From NCBI RefSeq assembly GCF_014534745.1, contig NZ_JACVVP010000030.1:1-64000 (forward strand): 64,000 nucleotides of DNA, written 5' to 3'. This document shows, piece by piece, positions 35,721 to 45,104 of the stretch. The notes under the pieces were generated by a model. That model saw only the letters and a list, made by a program, of their open reading frames with translations. It was not told where the DNA came from and did not search any database. Position 1 is the stretch's first letter. The number at the start of each line of letters is the position of its first letter. The position numbers were made by a program, and so were the translations under genes. This stretch comes from Flammeovirga sp. EKP202. GTDB lineage: Bacteria > Bacteroidota > Bacteroidia > Cytophagales > Flammeovirgaceae.

Positions 35721-36152
35721 ATGAAAAACTTACTCTTCTTAACGCTAACAGGTCTATTACTCATCAGCTGCTCTAAAAGCACCACAACTACTCCTATGAT
35801 TCCAACAGATTGTGATTTAATTACAATAGTGAGTGAAGGTGAGTACATCAACGCTCCATCTGATTATGTAGCCATCAACAGTGTAGTAATTGAAGGCAAT
35901 TGTTTGAAAGTGAATTTCAGTTCAAGTGGTTGTAGTGGAGATTCTTGGGAAGTAAAATTAGTGGATGCTAATGTAATTTTGGAATCAGACCCTCCGCAAA
36001 GAAACTTAAGACTTTCAATGAAAAATCCAGAAGCTTGTGAAGCTTACATCACTAAAGAATTATCTTTTGATATTTCAGCATTTCAAGTGGGTGGAAATCG
36101 AGTGTATTTAAATATTAAAGATTATGAAGGTGATGTTCTTTATGAATATTAG
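35721..36152 (+). CDS. small lipoprotein of unknown function
   Basis: The 143-residue protein has a lipoprotein signal (lipobox LISC, Cys17) and a Thr-rich linker, then a beta-rich domain. It has four further cysteines (DCDL, GNCLKV, GCSGD, EACEA) that could form disulfides after export. I do not recognise the family. It is monocistronic, ending at a terminator shared with the convergent rprY gene. Confidence 0.7.
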   Translation: MKNLLFLTLTGLLLISCSKSTTTTPMIPTDCDLITIVSEGEYINAPSDYVAINSVVIEGNCLKVNFSSSGCSGDSWEVKLVDANVILESDPPQRNLRLSMKNPEACEAYITKELSFDISAFQVGGNRVYLNIKDYEGDVLYEY

Positions 36153-36182
36153 AAACCTTCATTTTTTAATTCAAGCATAAAA

Positions 36183-36207
36183 AAGCCTCCAAAAAATGGA
36201 GGCTTTC
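36183..36207. terminator. bidirectional terminator
   Basis: AAAGCCTCCA (36183-36192) pairs perfectly with TGGAGGCTTT (36198-36207) around five A. It lies between the convergent lipoprotein and response-regulator genes and can serve both. Confidence 0.85.
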
Positions 36208-36225
36208 AATATTTTTTGGTGTGGA

Positions 36226-36933
36226 CTATTCAGCACCTAATTCTACTAACTTGAATCCTTGACCGTGAACGTTTACGATACGTAAATTGTCGTCTGGTTT
36301 TAAGAATTTTCTAAGCTTCGTAATATATACGTCCATACTTCTTGAGTTGAAGTAGTTGTCATCTAACCAAATCTTCTTTAATGCTAAAGATCTGTCCATA
36401 ATTTCATTTTTATGGATTGCTAAAAGACGTAATAAAGCAGATTCCTTTGAAGTAAGGCGTTGCTCATGACCGTCTTCGTTGTATTTCAACATTTGAGCAT
36501 TAAAATCAAAAGTAAACTTACCAATCTCGAAAATAGTTTGTTTTTCTTTTGAGTCTGTCTTACTCTTCGTTCTTCTTAAGATCGATGTGATACGAGCTAA
36601 AAGCTCTTCCATACTAAATGGCTTAGTGATATAATCATCAGCACCCACTTCAAATCCTCTTAGCGTATCTTCTTTCATTGATTTCGCTGTAAGGAAAAAT
36701 ATTGGAATATCTACATCTGATTTACGGATACGCTCTGCAAGAGTATAACCATCCATTTTAGGCATCATTACGTCGAAGATACATAAGTCATGGTCACCAT
36801 CTTGGTAGGCTCTTAACGCTTCCTCACCATCTTGAGTACGAGTTACATCAAAGTTTTTAACTTCTAAATACTCAGTAAGTAACATTCCTAAGTTTGGATC
36901 ATCCTCCGCAAGTAAAATTTTAATTTTGTCCAT
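36226..36933 (-). CDS. rprY: OmpR-type response regulator (RprY-like)
   Basis: The 235-residue regulator has a receiver domain (about 3-118; acid pocket EDD, phospho-acceptor Asp in FDVMMPKMDG, Lys in TKPFSMEELLARI) and an OmpR winged-helix domain (about 135-233; RLTSKESALLRLL and RSMDVYITKLRKFL). The frame is open further up to 36966. I chose the ATG at 36933 because it gives the standard N-terminus MDKIKILLAEDD and overlaps the kinase stop by 14 bases, which suits coupling. It should be phosphorylated by the kinase encoded upstream. Sequence style matches the RprXY pair of Bacteroidota. Confidence 0.9.
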   Translation of the reverse strand: MDKIKILLAEDDPNLGMLLTEYLEVKNFDVTRTQDGEEALRAYQDGDHDLCIFDVMMPKMDGYTLAERIRKSDVDIPIFFLTAKSMKEDTLRGFEVGADDYITKPFSMEELLARITSILRRTKSKTDSKEKQTIFEIGKFTFDFNAQMLKYNEDGHEQRLTSKESALLRLLAIHKNEIMDRSLALKKIWLDDNYFNSRSMDVYITKLRKFLKPDDNLRIVNVHGQGFKLVELGAE

Positions 36934-38563
36934 TTTCAGATATTGGTAGTTGTATAATAAATTCACTTCCTTTGCCTAGCTCACTCTTACAGCGAATGCT
37001 GCCTTTGTGGGCTTCGACGATATTTTTGACATAGCTAAGGCCTAAACCAAAACCTTTTACATTGTGAACGTTGCCCGTAGGCACTCTATAAAATTTGTCA
37101 AAAATTTTACTAATATGTTCTCTTGGAATACCTTGACCTTCATCCTTTATATGAATTTCCAGCATTTCTTTCTTTCTAATAGCAGAAAGATCAATTTTTG
37201 GTGTCTCCGGAGAGTATTTATTAGCATTATCTAACAAGTTAAAAATAATATTAGATAAATGTAACTCATCTCCTTTAACATTTACCTCACCGGCTGCCCA
37301 ATTGAAGGATAATTTACCTCCACGGTCCTCAATTTTGATCAAGGTGTTTTCGTAAGCAACCTGCATTATTTTATTCATGTCAACATCCACGTTTCGGAGT
37401 TTTAAATCACCACGTTCAATTCGGGCAATTTGCAGTACTCTTTCCACCTGTCTGCTCAAACGCTGATTTTCATCTTTTATAACACTGAGATAGCGACCTG
37501 TTATACTTGGCATCTTTTGTACATCTGGGTCCATCAGAGCCTCTGTCGCTAACGCTACGGTCGATATAGGAGTTTTCAACTCGTGCGTCATATTACTAAT
37601 GAAATCGTTTGTTATTTCAGAAATACGTTTCTGGTCAATTATAGTTTTGGCAGCAAATATGAAAGTAAGAAGTGTTAACAAAATAAACCCTAAAGAAGAA
37701 AAGAGGACAAACCTCATTTTACTGATCAAAAACTTGTTTTGCTGCGGAAATTCTAAAAATAAAGTGTTAGAATTATCAAAAACATCTTTAGGAAATAAGG
37801 TAATATGATAAGCACTTTTAATAATTTTGGGATTTCTTTCCACATTACTACTCATAATTACCGTTTCTCGGTCTCCTTCACGCTGTAAAACGGCAAAATC
37901 ATAAACCGTTTTTAACCCTTTATTCTCAATTTCTTGAGAAAGTAATGAATCCAGCATCTCAAAGTTCACACGATCTTGCAGCATGGTATTCTCTGCGAGA
38001 ATCATTTCGCTGACCACTTGATTGACAAGGTCTGTCTTCTTCATGATCAGATCCATGGCAATATCCAACCTTTTTCGAGCCGTAGAATCTGATGTGATAT
38101 TACTGACTATTTTAGGTTGACTAGTAGAGTCATTGATACCATATTTCGCACCTTCAATGTTGGAAAGCATCGTTTTAGTCGCTTTACCCGACTTTTTGAT
38201 TTCAGCTTTCTCTTGCACCTTATAAGCAATGCCTTGTTTGGCTAATTTATCAGAACTAATCGTTTGTGAGATATTAATGTTCTGTTTACTTGTCCAATAA
38301 GCCTCTTGTTTAACAGAATCGTATCTTACTTTTACATCACTATTGGTGACAGAAATATCGTCTAAATATCTTTTCGTAACCTGTAAAACTTCTTGTTGCT
38401 CAAGCCTTTTAACCACATTTGTAAGTAGCTCACCCACTTCTTGTTCAAAGTGGCTTCTACGTTCCTGAATAGCCTCTTTGATCCAATAATATTGGAGCGC
38501 CGCTAATCCGAACATCGCAATACACATCAAGGTTATTATTGTAATGAGCCTTCTTTTTGCCAT
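36920..38563 (-). CDS. rprX: sensor histidine kinase (RprX-like)
   Basis: The 547-residue kinase has two membrane helices (about 5-25 and 280-302) that flank a large periplasmic region (about 26-280). The HisKA domain (about 318-385) has the H-box SNMTHELKTPIST, and the HATPase domain (about 430-545) has the N-box NLLDNANKYS, G1 DEGQGIP and G2 GFGLGLSYV. It is followed by its response-regulator gene with a 14-base overlap. The signal is unknown; Rpr systems are tied to envelope processes in relatives. Confidence 0.9.
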   Translation of the reverse strand: MAKRRLITIITLMCIAMFGLAALQYYWIKEAIQERRSHFEQEVGELLTNVVKRLEQQEVLQVTKRYLDDISVTNSDVKVRYDSVKQEAYWTSKQNINISQTISSDKLAKQGIAYKVQEKAEIKKSGKATKTMLSNIEGAKYGINDSTSQPKIVSNITSDSTARKRLDIAMDLIMKKTDLVNQVVSEMILAENTMLQDRVNFEMLDSLLSQEIENKGLKTVYDFAVLQREGDRETVIMSSNVERNPKIIKSAYHITLFPKDVFDNSNTLFLEFPQQNKFLISKMRFVLFSSLGFILLTLLTFIFAAKTIIDQKRISEITNDFISNMTHELKTPISTVALATEALMDPDVQKMPSITGRYLSVIKDENQRLSRQVERVLQIARIERGDLKLRNVDVDMNKIMQVAYENTLIKIEDRGGKLSFNWAAGEVNVKGDELHLSNIIFNLLDNANKYSPETPKIDLSAIRKKEMLEIHIKDEGQGIPREHISKIFDKFYRVPTGNVHNVKGFGLGLSYVKNIVEAHKGSIRCKSELGKGSEFIIQLPISENGQN

Positions 38564-39362
38564 ATTATATTCTTTCGATAAGAAGTTAATACTAACATTT
38601 AATAATCTACTTAGAGCATAACTAAAAAGTATATTATTCTTTTATCAGTAGCTTAAAATAGGTATAATTAAAAACTAAAAATCAATATGTTAAAAGTAAC
38701 ATTGATCACTGCAAATAAAAGTAATGTTTTACATTTTATTTAGTATTTAACAAATCTTATTTTAATTCTACAATAAATACTTATTTTTTGTTTGTTTTAA
38801 AAGTAAGATGCTATAAGAATGATATTTCTCATAACATTATACATTTAATGTATAGTAAGATGAATATTTATGTTATTGAAGGTGGTTTGGTTCAGACATG
38901 TTTAGAAGTTGGCTTCTCCATTGATAAGTACAATTAAGGCGAAGTAGTCATACTTTCAATGCTCCTTTTTTAGTGGTTTCTTTATGTGTAGAGTGACTTT
39001 AATCGAATAGAAGACGTAAAGTAGCCCTCTAATTTATAAGTAGAATTTAGCACTTTTAAAGTGAGTAAATATTCATTAAATACCCTTGTAATAGAGCATT
39101 TCCATCGGTTGTGTTCGTAGTTTAAGATGTTGAAAAAGGGGAGTTTTGAATCTGTTAAGATTATGAGATAAATATTAAGTAATTTTTACAAGTATTACTA
39201 AATAGATTAAAGGGCTGAAAAATAGGAGATTGAATTTGAAAATAGCATTTATTTAATTTTGTTAGCAAATAAGGATTAAGAAACACTAGAATTAAGTAAA
39301 TCTAGTTTGTATTATTGTATTAACCAATTAAGGCTAAGACCTCAAAAATATTTTCATCATCA
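38564..39362. other. long intergenic region without a recognisable gene
   Basis: About 800 AT-rich bases lie between the start of rprX (minus) and the tRNA-like gene (plus). The only clear element I see is a palindrome at 38838-38854 (TATACATT-T-AATGTATA). All open frames are short and have no protein-like pattern. Part of the region should be the rprX promoter, but I find no convincing -7 match. Confidence 0.5.
38838..38854. promoter_or_regulatory. 17-base operator-like palindrome
   Basis: TATACATT and AATGTATA flank a single T. It is 275 bases upstream of the rprX start. In AT-rich DNA a match of this kind can arise by chance. Confidence 0.3.
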
Positions 39363-39439
39363 ACGAATTTAGCTCAGTGGTCAGAGCAGTGCTTAATTTG
39401 ATTAAGCGAAGGACGTGGGTTCGATTCCCATATTTCGTT
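39363..39439 (+). tRNA. tRNA-like gene, possible anticodon TTG; atypical or pseudo-tRNA
   Basis: The acceptor arm pairs ACGAATT (39363-39369) with ATTTCGT (39432-39438), with one T-T mismatch. The D-arm GCTC/GAGC (39372-39375 with 39384-39387) has a normal TAGCTCAGTGGTCAGAGC. The T-arm GTGGG-TTCGATT-CCCAT (39415-39431) is canonical. The anticodon arm GCTTA-ATTTGAT-TAAGC (39391-39407) would read TTG, but three bases instead of one separate it from the D-arm, and seven follow it before the T-arm. CCA is not encoded. A terminator at 39478-39504 suggests that it is transcribed alone. Confidence 0.45.
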
Positions 39440-39477
39440 CTCATAGTAGAAAGTAGCAATGAGAAATAGCGAAAAAG

Positions 39478-39504
39478 AAGGCTTGTTTTACGAGCCTTTT
39501 TTTT
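39478..39504 (+). terminator. terminator after the tRNA-like gene
   Basis: AAGGCTTG (39478-39485) pairs with CGAGCCTT (39491-39498), one G-U, loop TTTTA, then T to 39504. It ends the short transcript that contains the tRNA-like sequence. Confidence 0.8.
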
Positions 39505-39545
39505 ATGTTTTTAAAACAGCCATAATCATAAATTATGGCCTTATT

Positions 39546-40256
39546 TTAAAGTTTTCTTACGTCTTGGTAGCTTCCGTTAGGTGTATTCAAAAGTTTAGGA
39601 ATTAATTCAGCAATCAATTTACCTGCTTCAGTGCCATTAGGCATAGCTGTAGTTCCTCTTGCTTCTTGTAATCTTTGAATACTAGGGAACTCTTCATGAT
39701 TTACTTTTCCACACAGGTAATCCTGCATACCTGTATCGATTAAACCTGGAGCGAGTGCAGTAAAGTGTGTGTCTTGATGTTCGGCAGCGTAGAGCTTAAT
39801 CATCATATTAAACGCTGCTTTAGAGATGGAGTAGCCCGACCAACCTTTATTACCGTTGATAGAAGCACCTGAGGAAATGCCTACTACTTGTTTTACAGCA
39901 ATCCCTTTTTTAAGAATGGTATCCAGTATCACTTTGTTACTCCATAAGTTGACATCCATAACATTTTGCATGGATGGAACCGCAGAGTCAACCATAGTTT
40001 GGATTTCACCCAACACACCCGCATTAAGAATGACCAAGTCTAATGCTTCAACACCTCCTAATGCTTTTTCAATCACTTCCTCAATTGCATTTAGGTTTTC
40101 TAAATCAATACTATGATGTTTGAAATTAGGAGATGCTGTTAATTCAGTATTTTCACTTCTACTAAAACCTAATACTTGATGATCTTCTTGTAAAAAATAC
40201 TCAGCAAAACCCTTTCCAAGACCTTTACTTGTACCTGTAATAAAAATTGTACTCAT
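39546..40256 (-). CDS. SDR-family oxidoreductase
   Basis: The 236-residue enzyme has the NAD(P) motif GTSKGLGKG, NAG in LNAGVLG, Ser in GISSGAS and the catalytic YSISK. The lineage resembles sepiapterin-reductase-like SDRs (LGFSRS after strand 2 favours NADP). It is the last gene of a three-gene minus-strand operon; its ATG directly abuts the YpdA stop, so translation is coupled. The substrate is unknown. Confidence 0.85.
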   Translation of the reverse strand: MSTIFITGTSKGLGKGFAEYFLQEDHQVLGFSRSENTELTASPNFKHHSIDLENLNAIEEVIEKALGGVEALDLVILNAGVLGEIQTMVDSAVPSMQNVMDVNLWSNKVILDTILKKGIAVKQVVGISSGASINGNKGWSGYSISKAAFNMMIKLYAAEHQDTHFTALAPGLIDTGMQDYLCGKVNHEEFPSIQRLQEARGTTAMPNGTEAGKLIAELIPKLLNTPNGSYQDVRKL

Positions 40257-41243
40257 CTATTTTAATCTTTCTTTAAGTGTATTGTAAATAATATCAGCGT
40301 GAACCCTAGAGTTTTCAATAAACCAAGTATTCGTTTTCATACCTCCGCAAACTACACCGGCAAGGAATATATTTTCAATATTCGATTCATGTGTTGTTTC
40401 ATTATAAGAAGGAGTTTTTAATTCATCCTCCGCTAGGGAAATTCCCATTTTTGAGAGGAAATCAAAGTTAGGTTGGTAGCCTGTCATCGCTAATACGAAG
40501 TCATTAGGGATTTCTACAGAAGCATCTTTTGATTTAATGACAATCGACTTTTTCTTAATCTCTTCCACTTCACTTTCAAAGTAGCACTTGATACTTCCTT
40601 CTTTGATTCTATTCTCAATATCTGGTTTTACCCAATATTTCACTCTGTCGTTGATTTCTTCTTCTCTTATAATCAATGTAACTCTGGCACCCTTTCTATA
40701 GGTCTCTAGTGCTGCATCAATAGCGGAATTTGCCCCTCCAATCACCGCTACATCTGTAAAGGCATACAAGTGCGGATCATCGTAATAATGTTTCACTTTT
40801 GGGAGAGTTTCACCTTCAATATTCATCAAGTTGGGGATGTCATAAAAACCTGTCGCAATGGTGATGCTATAAGCTTTATAACTTGCTTTGGATGTATAGA
40901 CTTCATATACCAATTTCCCCTCTATAGTGGTCGTTTTAATTCCTACTACTTCTTCAAACAGATGAACATTTAAATTCCAAAGAGTTTGCACTCTTCTGTA
41001 ATACTCTAATGCTTCCCTTCTAACAGGTCGATGATTGTGTGAGACAAAAGGTGTATCCCCGATTTCTAGCTTTTCAGATGTGGAAAAGAAGGTCATATTC
41101 ACCGGATAATTGTAAAGGGAATTGACCAAGCATCCTTTTTCGATGATAATATGTGAAAGGTCACGCTTTTTGGCAGCAATACCACAAGCCATCCCAATAG
41201 GACCTCCACCTACAATAAGTGAATCGTATATTTTTTGTTCCAT
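40257..41243 (-). CDS. ypdA: YpdA-family bacillithiol disulfide reductase-like flavoprotein
   Basis: The 328-residue flavoprotein has an FAD motif GGGPIGMACGIAA at the N-terminus and an NAD(P) motif VIGGANSAIDAALET in the middle. GASLYNYPVNMTFFSTSE-like text (CLVNSLYNYPVNMTFFSTSE, in pieces) and the C-terminal IFLAGVVCGGM match the YpdA/Bdr family, which reduces bacillithiol disulfide with NADPH. Its ATG overlaps the stop of the upstream gene by one base (TAATG). The presence suggests that the organism uses bacillithiol. Confidence 0.87.
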   Translation of the reverse strand: MEQKIYDSLIVGGGPIGMACGIAAKKRDLSHIIIEKGCLVNSLYNYPVNMTFFSTSEKLEIGDTPFVSHNHRPVRREALEYYRRVQTLWNLNVHLFEEVVGIKTTTIEGKLVYEVYTSKASYKAYSITIATGFYDIPNLMNIEGETLPKVKHYYDDPHLYAFTDVAVIGGANSAIDAALETYRKGARVTLIIREEEINDRVKYWVKPDIENRIKEGSIKCYFESEVEEIKKKSIVIKSKDASVEIPNDFVLAMTGYQPNFDFLSKMGISLAEDELKTPSYNETTHESNIENIFLAGVVCGGMKTNTWFIENSRVHADIIYNTLKERLK

Positions 41244-42340
41244 TATTTTTTCATTCTTAAGAAGTTGACCTTATCCTGTACTTGTTTCAAGTACTCTTTG
41301 TTTTCTAAAAGTGAAAACCCAAAATCATTGATGGAAAGGGCAAGGTCAATATGTTCTGTCTCTGTTAAGTTCTCAAAAGTGGCTGTTAGGTGTACCTTTT
41401 TGCCATTTTGGAAAGTTGCATACATAGAAATCACCACACTGTTGACAGTAGAATACACAAATCTACCGCAGTGCTTATAGCGTTCCTGCATAATTTTAGA
41501 AGACATTAGGGGCTCTTCTACTGTCTTGTACCACTCTTTTTCCATTCCTCCTTTGAAGAATGTTCTCTCGTTGATTTTTTGCATTAGAATATTAAAATCA
41601 GAAACGAGGCCAAGTGGCATTCGATCAGACAGTAGTGCAGCATACTCTTTATGTCTGCCAGGGGCAAATTCAAAAGTTCCGACTTTAGTACCTAAAGAAT
41701 CATGTACAAGAGTATCGAACAGAGCGTAGACTTCTTGTCTGAATTCATTTAGGTTCTCATTTTTGATGTGATTTACAAATTCTTGATGCGGAACCTGATA
41801 AGGGTTGTGGATGTAAATATTGGCAGATGAAAGGGGGAAAAGAGCAGTGGTGTTGTACATTTGAAAAGTTTGAACGGAAGACATTACAGAGTCCAGTCCA
41901 AGTCTTGAAATCATATAGTCACCATTCGCATCATTACCGAAGTTGATAATTCCACTCACAATTTCTCTCATTCTGACCTTTTTATTCAGAAGCTTTCTAG
42001 TCTTGTTAAGGTAATCATTCCAGACTTTCATTTTGTTGCTTGAGGCATCAAAACGAACAATATCTTCTAATGGTACTCTTTCTGTCGCAGAGAAATTATC
42101 ATTTTCAACTTGTCTTACATATTCCAAGGCAAAAAGCCAGTACACAAGACCGTTGACATTGGAAAGCTGCTCGTCGTTCCATTTGATTAATTTACCGCCA
42201 GTATCATGATAAGTAAGATGGAATTTCTTTGGATTCTTTTCCATAAACTCCAAGAAATAAGGTGGGGCTTGAATGTCCTGACCTTGAATTAAAGGAGTGA
42301 TACATGTGATAAATGTGATTAATAAAAAAAAGATTTTCAT
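41243..42340 (-). CDS. secreted serine-beta-lactamase-fold-like protein, catalytic motif not found
   Basis: The 365-residue protein has a signal peptide (about 1-20, ending IQGQ). Order of segments resembles a class A beta-lactamase fold: a helix LVYWLFALEYVRQVENDNFS, then ATERVPLEDIV, and a later INFGNDANGDYMISRLGLDSV that would match the SDN loop. The S-x-x-K expected at the start of the first helix reads NVNGLVYW here, so the catalytic Ser and Lys appear to be missing. It may be a non-catalytic binding protein, or the resemblance may be superficial. It heads the coupled operon with ypdA and the SDR gene. Confidence 0.55.
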   Translation of the reverse strand: MKIFFLLITFITCITPLIQGQDIQAPPYFLEFMEKNPKKFHLTYHDTGGKLIKWNDEQLSNVNGLVYWLFALEYVRQVENDNFSATERVPLEDIVRFDASSNKMKVWNDYLNKTRKLLNKKVRMREIVSGIINFGNDANGDYMISRLGLDSVMSSVQTFQMYNTTALFPLSSANIYIHNPYQVPHQEFVNHIKNENLNEFRQEVYALFDTLVHDSLGTKVGTFEFAPGRHKEYAALLSDRMPLGLVSDFNILMQKINERTFFKGGMEKEWYKTVEEPLMSSKIMQERYKHCGRFVYSTVNSVVISMYATFQNGKKVHLTATFENLTETEHIDLALSINDFGFSLLENKEYLKQVQDKVNFLRMKK

Positions 42341-42370
42341 ATATGTTTGATAGTAGATGAATCAAAAATA

Positions 42371-42409
42371 AAGTCTTCTAATAGCATCACTTAAACTATT
42401 AGAAGACTT
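42371..42409. terminator. terminator between pcrA and the YpdA operon
   Basis: A perfect 14-bp stem, AAGTCTTCTAATAG (42371-42384) with CTATTAGAAGACTT (42396-42409). On the minus strand it is followed by TTATTTTTG, so it ends the helicase transcript. Confidence 0.85.
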
Positions 42410-42451
42410 AAAGATAGTTACGGTTTTTTTGAATCACCAAAATGAGGTGTA

Positions 42452-44689
42452 CTATTCTATGATCATCAATTTTGCAAAAGTAAGGATCAATGTCTTTTTA
42501 CCTACTTCTTCAAATTGAATAGTCGCTCTACGGTCTAAACCTTCTTCAGCGACTTTCTCTACCACTCCATCACCAAATTTCATATGTCTTACGGTAAGTC
42601 CCTCTTTAATTTCTTCCGATTTTGATGGGACAAAAGGACGGTCGTCTTTTGGTAGTACGACTTTCTTTGTGAAGTTGGAAGGTGCTTGACGAAGTGATCT
42701 ATAATTAGAGAAGCCAGGGACGTTGCCAGGGCCCAAATCATCATTGATACTACTACGTTTCATGCTGATGTACTGAGGAGCAATTTCATCAATAAATCGG
42801 CTAGGATCACACATGATTGATTTTCCGAAACGGTAACGTTGCAAAGCATAAGTCATAAATAGTTTGATCTTCGCTCTTGTAATTGCTACATAAAACAGAC
42901 GACGTTCTTCCTCAAGATCAGCTCTTGTTTCCAACATCATTTGAGACGGGAATAGGTTTTCTTCCATGCCCACCAAGTAAACGTAATCAAACTCTAAACC
43001 TTTAGACATGTGAATAGTCATCAAAGTGATGGCGTCAGACATATCTTCTTTTTCAGCAGAGGTGATTAATGAAATCTCTTCCAGGTAGGTGGTTAAGCTT
43101 TTATCTTCTTTTTCAGGATCATCTGTAAAACCTTGAATACCGTTCAAGAGTTCTTGAAGGTTTTCGTATCTGTTTTTACCTTCAACAGTTTTATCGTCAT
43201 AAAGCTCCTTTAGTATGCCGGATCCTTTGGCTATGAATGAGGCTAATTCAAAGGCATTTTTAGATTCCATTTGCATTTGGAATACCTTGATCATATTGGC
43301 AAAGTTTTCCACTTGCGTCGCCACTCTACCACCGAAGAAACGTCTTACATTGGCAACCACATCCCAAATCCCTAATTTATTTTCAGCCGCCTTTACAAAT
43401 AGATTGTTGACAGTTGTAGGTCCAATTCCTCTTTTTGGATAATTGATAACCCTTTTAAATGCTTCTTCATCTTTTGGGTTGGTGACAAATTTTAGGTAGG
43501 CGATCATATCTTTGATTTCCTTTCTCTGATAGAAAGAAAGACCTCCAAAAATCTGAGCTTTAATACTTAATTTCACCAAGGCCTCCTCCAATGCTCTTGA
43601 CTGAGAGTTAGTTCTGTATAAAATAGCAATGTCTTGAGCCGGAATATGGTCTCTCATCATTGCGGTTTGAATACTTTGTGCTACTGCTTTTGCTTCATCC
43701 AAATCTGTAGCGGAACGAATGACTTCAATACGTTCACCAATAGCATTTTGAGTAAAAGTATTCTTTTCAAGCTGATTTGTATTGTGCTTAATTACCGAGT
43801 TTGCTGCTTCTACAATAGTTTGTGTAGAACGGTAATTTTGCTCCAATTTGATGACTTTAAGTTCAGGGTAATCCTTTTCAAAGTTTAGGATATTTTGAAT
43901 ATTGGCACCTCTGAAAGCATAAATTGATTGAGCATCATCGCCTACCACACAAATATTTCTATTTTTAGCGGCTAGTTTTCTCGTGATATAATATTGAGAG
44001 ATGTTGGTGTCTTGAAACTCGTCAATCAATACGTATTTGAACTTGTGCTGATACTTGTTGAGTACATCTAAGTGCTGATGGAAAAGTACATTGGTATTGA
44101 ACAGAAGATCATCAAAATCCATTGCATTTGCTCTAAAACATCGGATCGCATATTCTTTATAAATTTCGAAAATCTTTGGTCTACCTGTAGCTTCATCTTC
44201 TAATCTTCTATCATTGTTCCCTTCGTAGGCTCTCCAAGAGATCAAGTCATTTTTTGCAGCAGAAATTCTACTTAATACAACATTGGGTTTGTATAGTTTG
44301 TCATCTAAACGGAAGTCCTTTACCACACTTTTAATGACCGATTTAGCATCTTCAGAATCATAGATGGTAAAATTTGATTGGTACCCCAGCTTATCGGCCT
44401 CAAAACGTAAAATTTTGGCAAATACGGAGTGGAATGTACCCATCCAGAGGTTTTTCGCTTCATCACCAACTGCCTCTACAATACGTTCACGCATCTCTCT
44501 TGAAGCCTTGTTGGTAAAAGTAAGAGATAAGATTTGGAAAGGCTCAACACCATTAGCAATCAGGTGTGCAATTTTATAGGTCAAAACTCTTGTTTTACCA
44601 GATCCGGCACCAGCAATAATCATCATTGGGCCTTCCATATTTACAACAGCTTCTCGCTGTGGTGGGTTTAATCCTTCTAAATAATCCAT
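42452..44689 (-). CDS. pcrA: UvrD/PcrA-type superfamily 1 DNA helicase
   Basis: The 745-residue helicase has the Q motif LNPPQREAV, Walker A GAGSGKT, motif II DEFQD, motif III GDDAQSIYAFRGA, motif IV LEQNYRST, motif V TIHMSKGLEF and motif VI YVAITRAK. Its C-terminus has a Tudor-like tail (GDGVVEKVAEEG). It unwinds DNA 3' to 5' in mismatch and excision repair and removes RecA. A promoter with TTG-N19-TAGCTTTG lies upstream. It is monocistronic. Confidence 0.95.
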   Translation of the reverse strand: MDYLEGLNPPQREAVVNMEGPMMIIAGAGSGKTRVLTYKIAHLIANGVEPFQILSLTFTNKASREMRERIVEAVGDEAKNLWMGTFHSVFAKILRFEADKLGYQSNFTIYDSEDAKSVIKSVVKDFRLDDKLYKPNVVLSRISAAKNDLISWRAYEGNNDRRLEDEATGRPKIFEIYKEYAIRCFRANAMDFDDLLFNTNVLFHQHLDVLNKYQHKFKYVLIDEFQDTNISQYYITRKLAAKNRNICVVGDDAQSIYAFRGANIQNILNFEKDYPELKVIKLEQNYRSTQTIVEAANSVIKHNTNQLEKNTFTQNAIGERIEVIRSATDLDEAKAVAQSIQTAMMRDHIPAQDIAILYRTNSQSRALEEALVKLSIKAQIFGGLSFYQRKEIKDMIAYLKFVTNPKDEEAFKRVINYPKRGIGPTTVNNLFVKAAENKLGIWDVVANVRRFFGGRVATQVENFANMIKVFQMQMESKNAFELASFIAKGSGILKELYDDKTVEGKNRYENLQELLNGIQGFTDDPEKEDKSLTTYLEEISLITSAEKEDMSDAITLMTIHMSKGLEFDYVYLVGMEENLFPSQMMLETRADLEEERRLFYVAITRAKIKLFMTYALQRYRFGKSIMCDPSRFIDEIAPQYISMKRSSINDDLGPGNVPGFSNYRSLRQAPSNFTKKVVLPKDDRPFVPSKSEEIKEGLTVRHMKFGDGVVEKVAEEGLDRRATIQFEEVGKKTLILTFAKLMIIE

Positions 44690-45104
44690 ACTTTTTTATT
44701 TCTGCGATTGAATTGCGAAGTTACAACCACTTTGTTACATTTTTATACATTTGCTCGGTTTTTAGTTCAAAAGATGCACAAACAAATGTCAACTCTAAAT
44801 TGTTTATGTTTCAAAGCTATGCTTTAAACAAAAAAAGACAATAAAAAGTTATTTCTGTACAGCTTAAAATTTTCATTCTTAAAATTCCTTAAATTTATTT
44901 TGAAAAAATGAACCTTTTTGAAATTTTTAGATCATTATTTTTAGTGATTTTCTGAGAATTACGTGGTATTATTCCAATTTAATGTGAATACATTTTGCTT
45001 TTCTAGATGATATTTTGAAATTAAGGATCAAATAGTTTCCCACCGAAACAAGAAAACTTTCTAAAGAAATATATAGATGACTTTGAATTAGCCCCTTTTG
45101 AACT
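44690..45104. other. divergent intergenic region between pcrA and yqgE genes
   Basis: The 415 bases hold the pcrA promoter at 44812-44841 on the minus strand. A plus-strand TACATTTG at 44746-44753 matches the -7 consensus but lies about 350 bases before the next plus-strand start. The rest is AT-rich with no gene that I can support. Confidence 0.5.
44812..44841 (-). promoter_or_regulatory. pcrA promoter (TTG-N19-TAGCTTTG)
   Basis: On the minus strand a TTG (44839-44841) and the -7 element TAGCTTTG (44812-44819) are separated by 19 bases, an exact fit to the Bacteroidota promoter consensus. The leader would be about 115 bases. Confidence 0.65.

Noticed and set aside
36226-36966. Upstream start of rprY
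   Set aside because: It would add 11 residues before the conserved MDKIKILLAEDD and overlap the kinase gene by 47 bases; the ATG at 36933 fits better.
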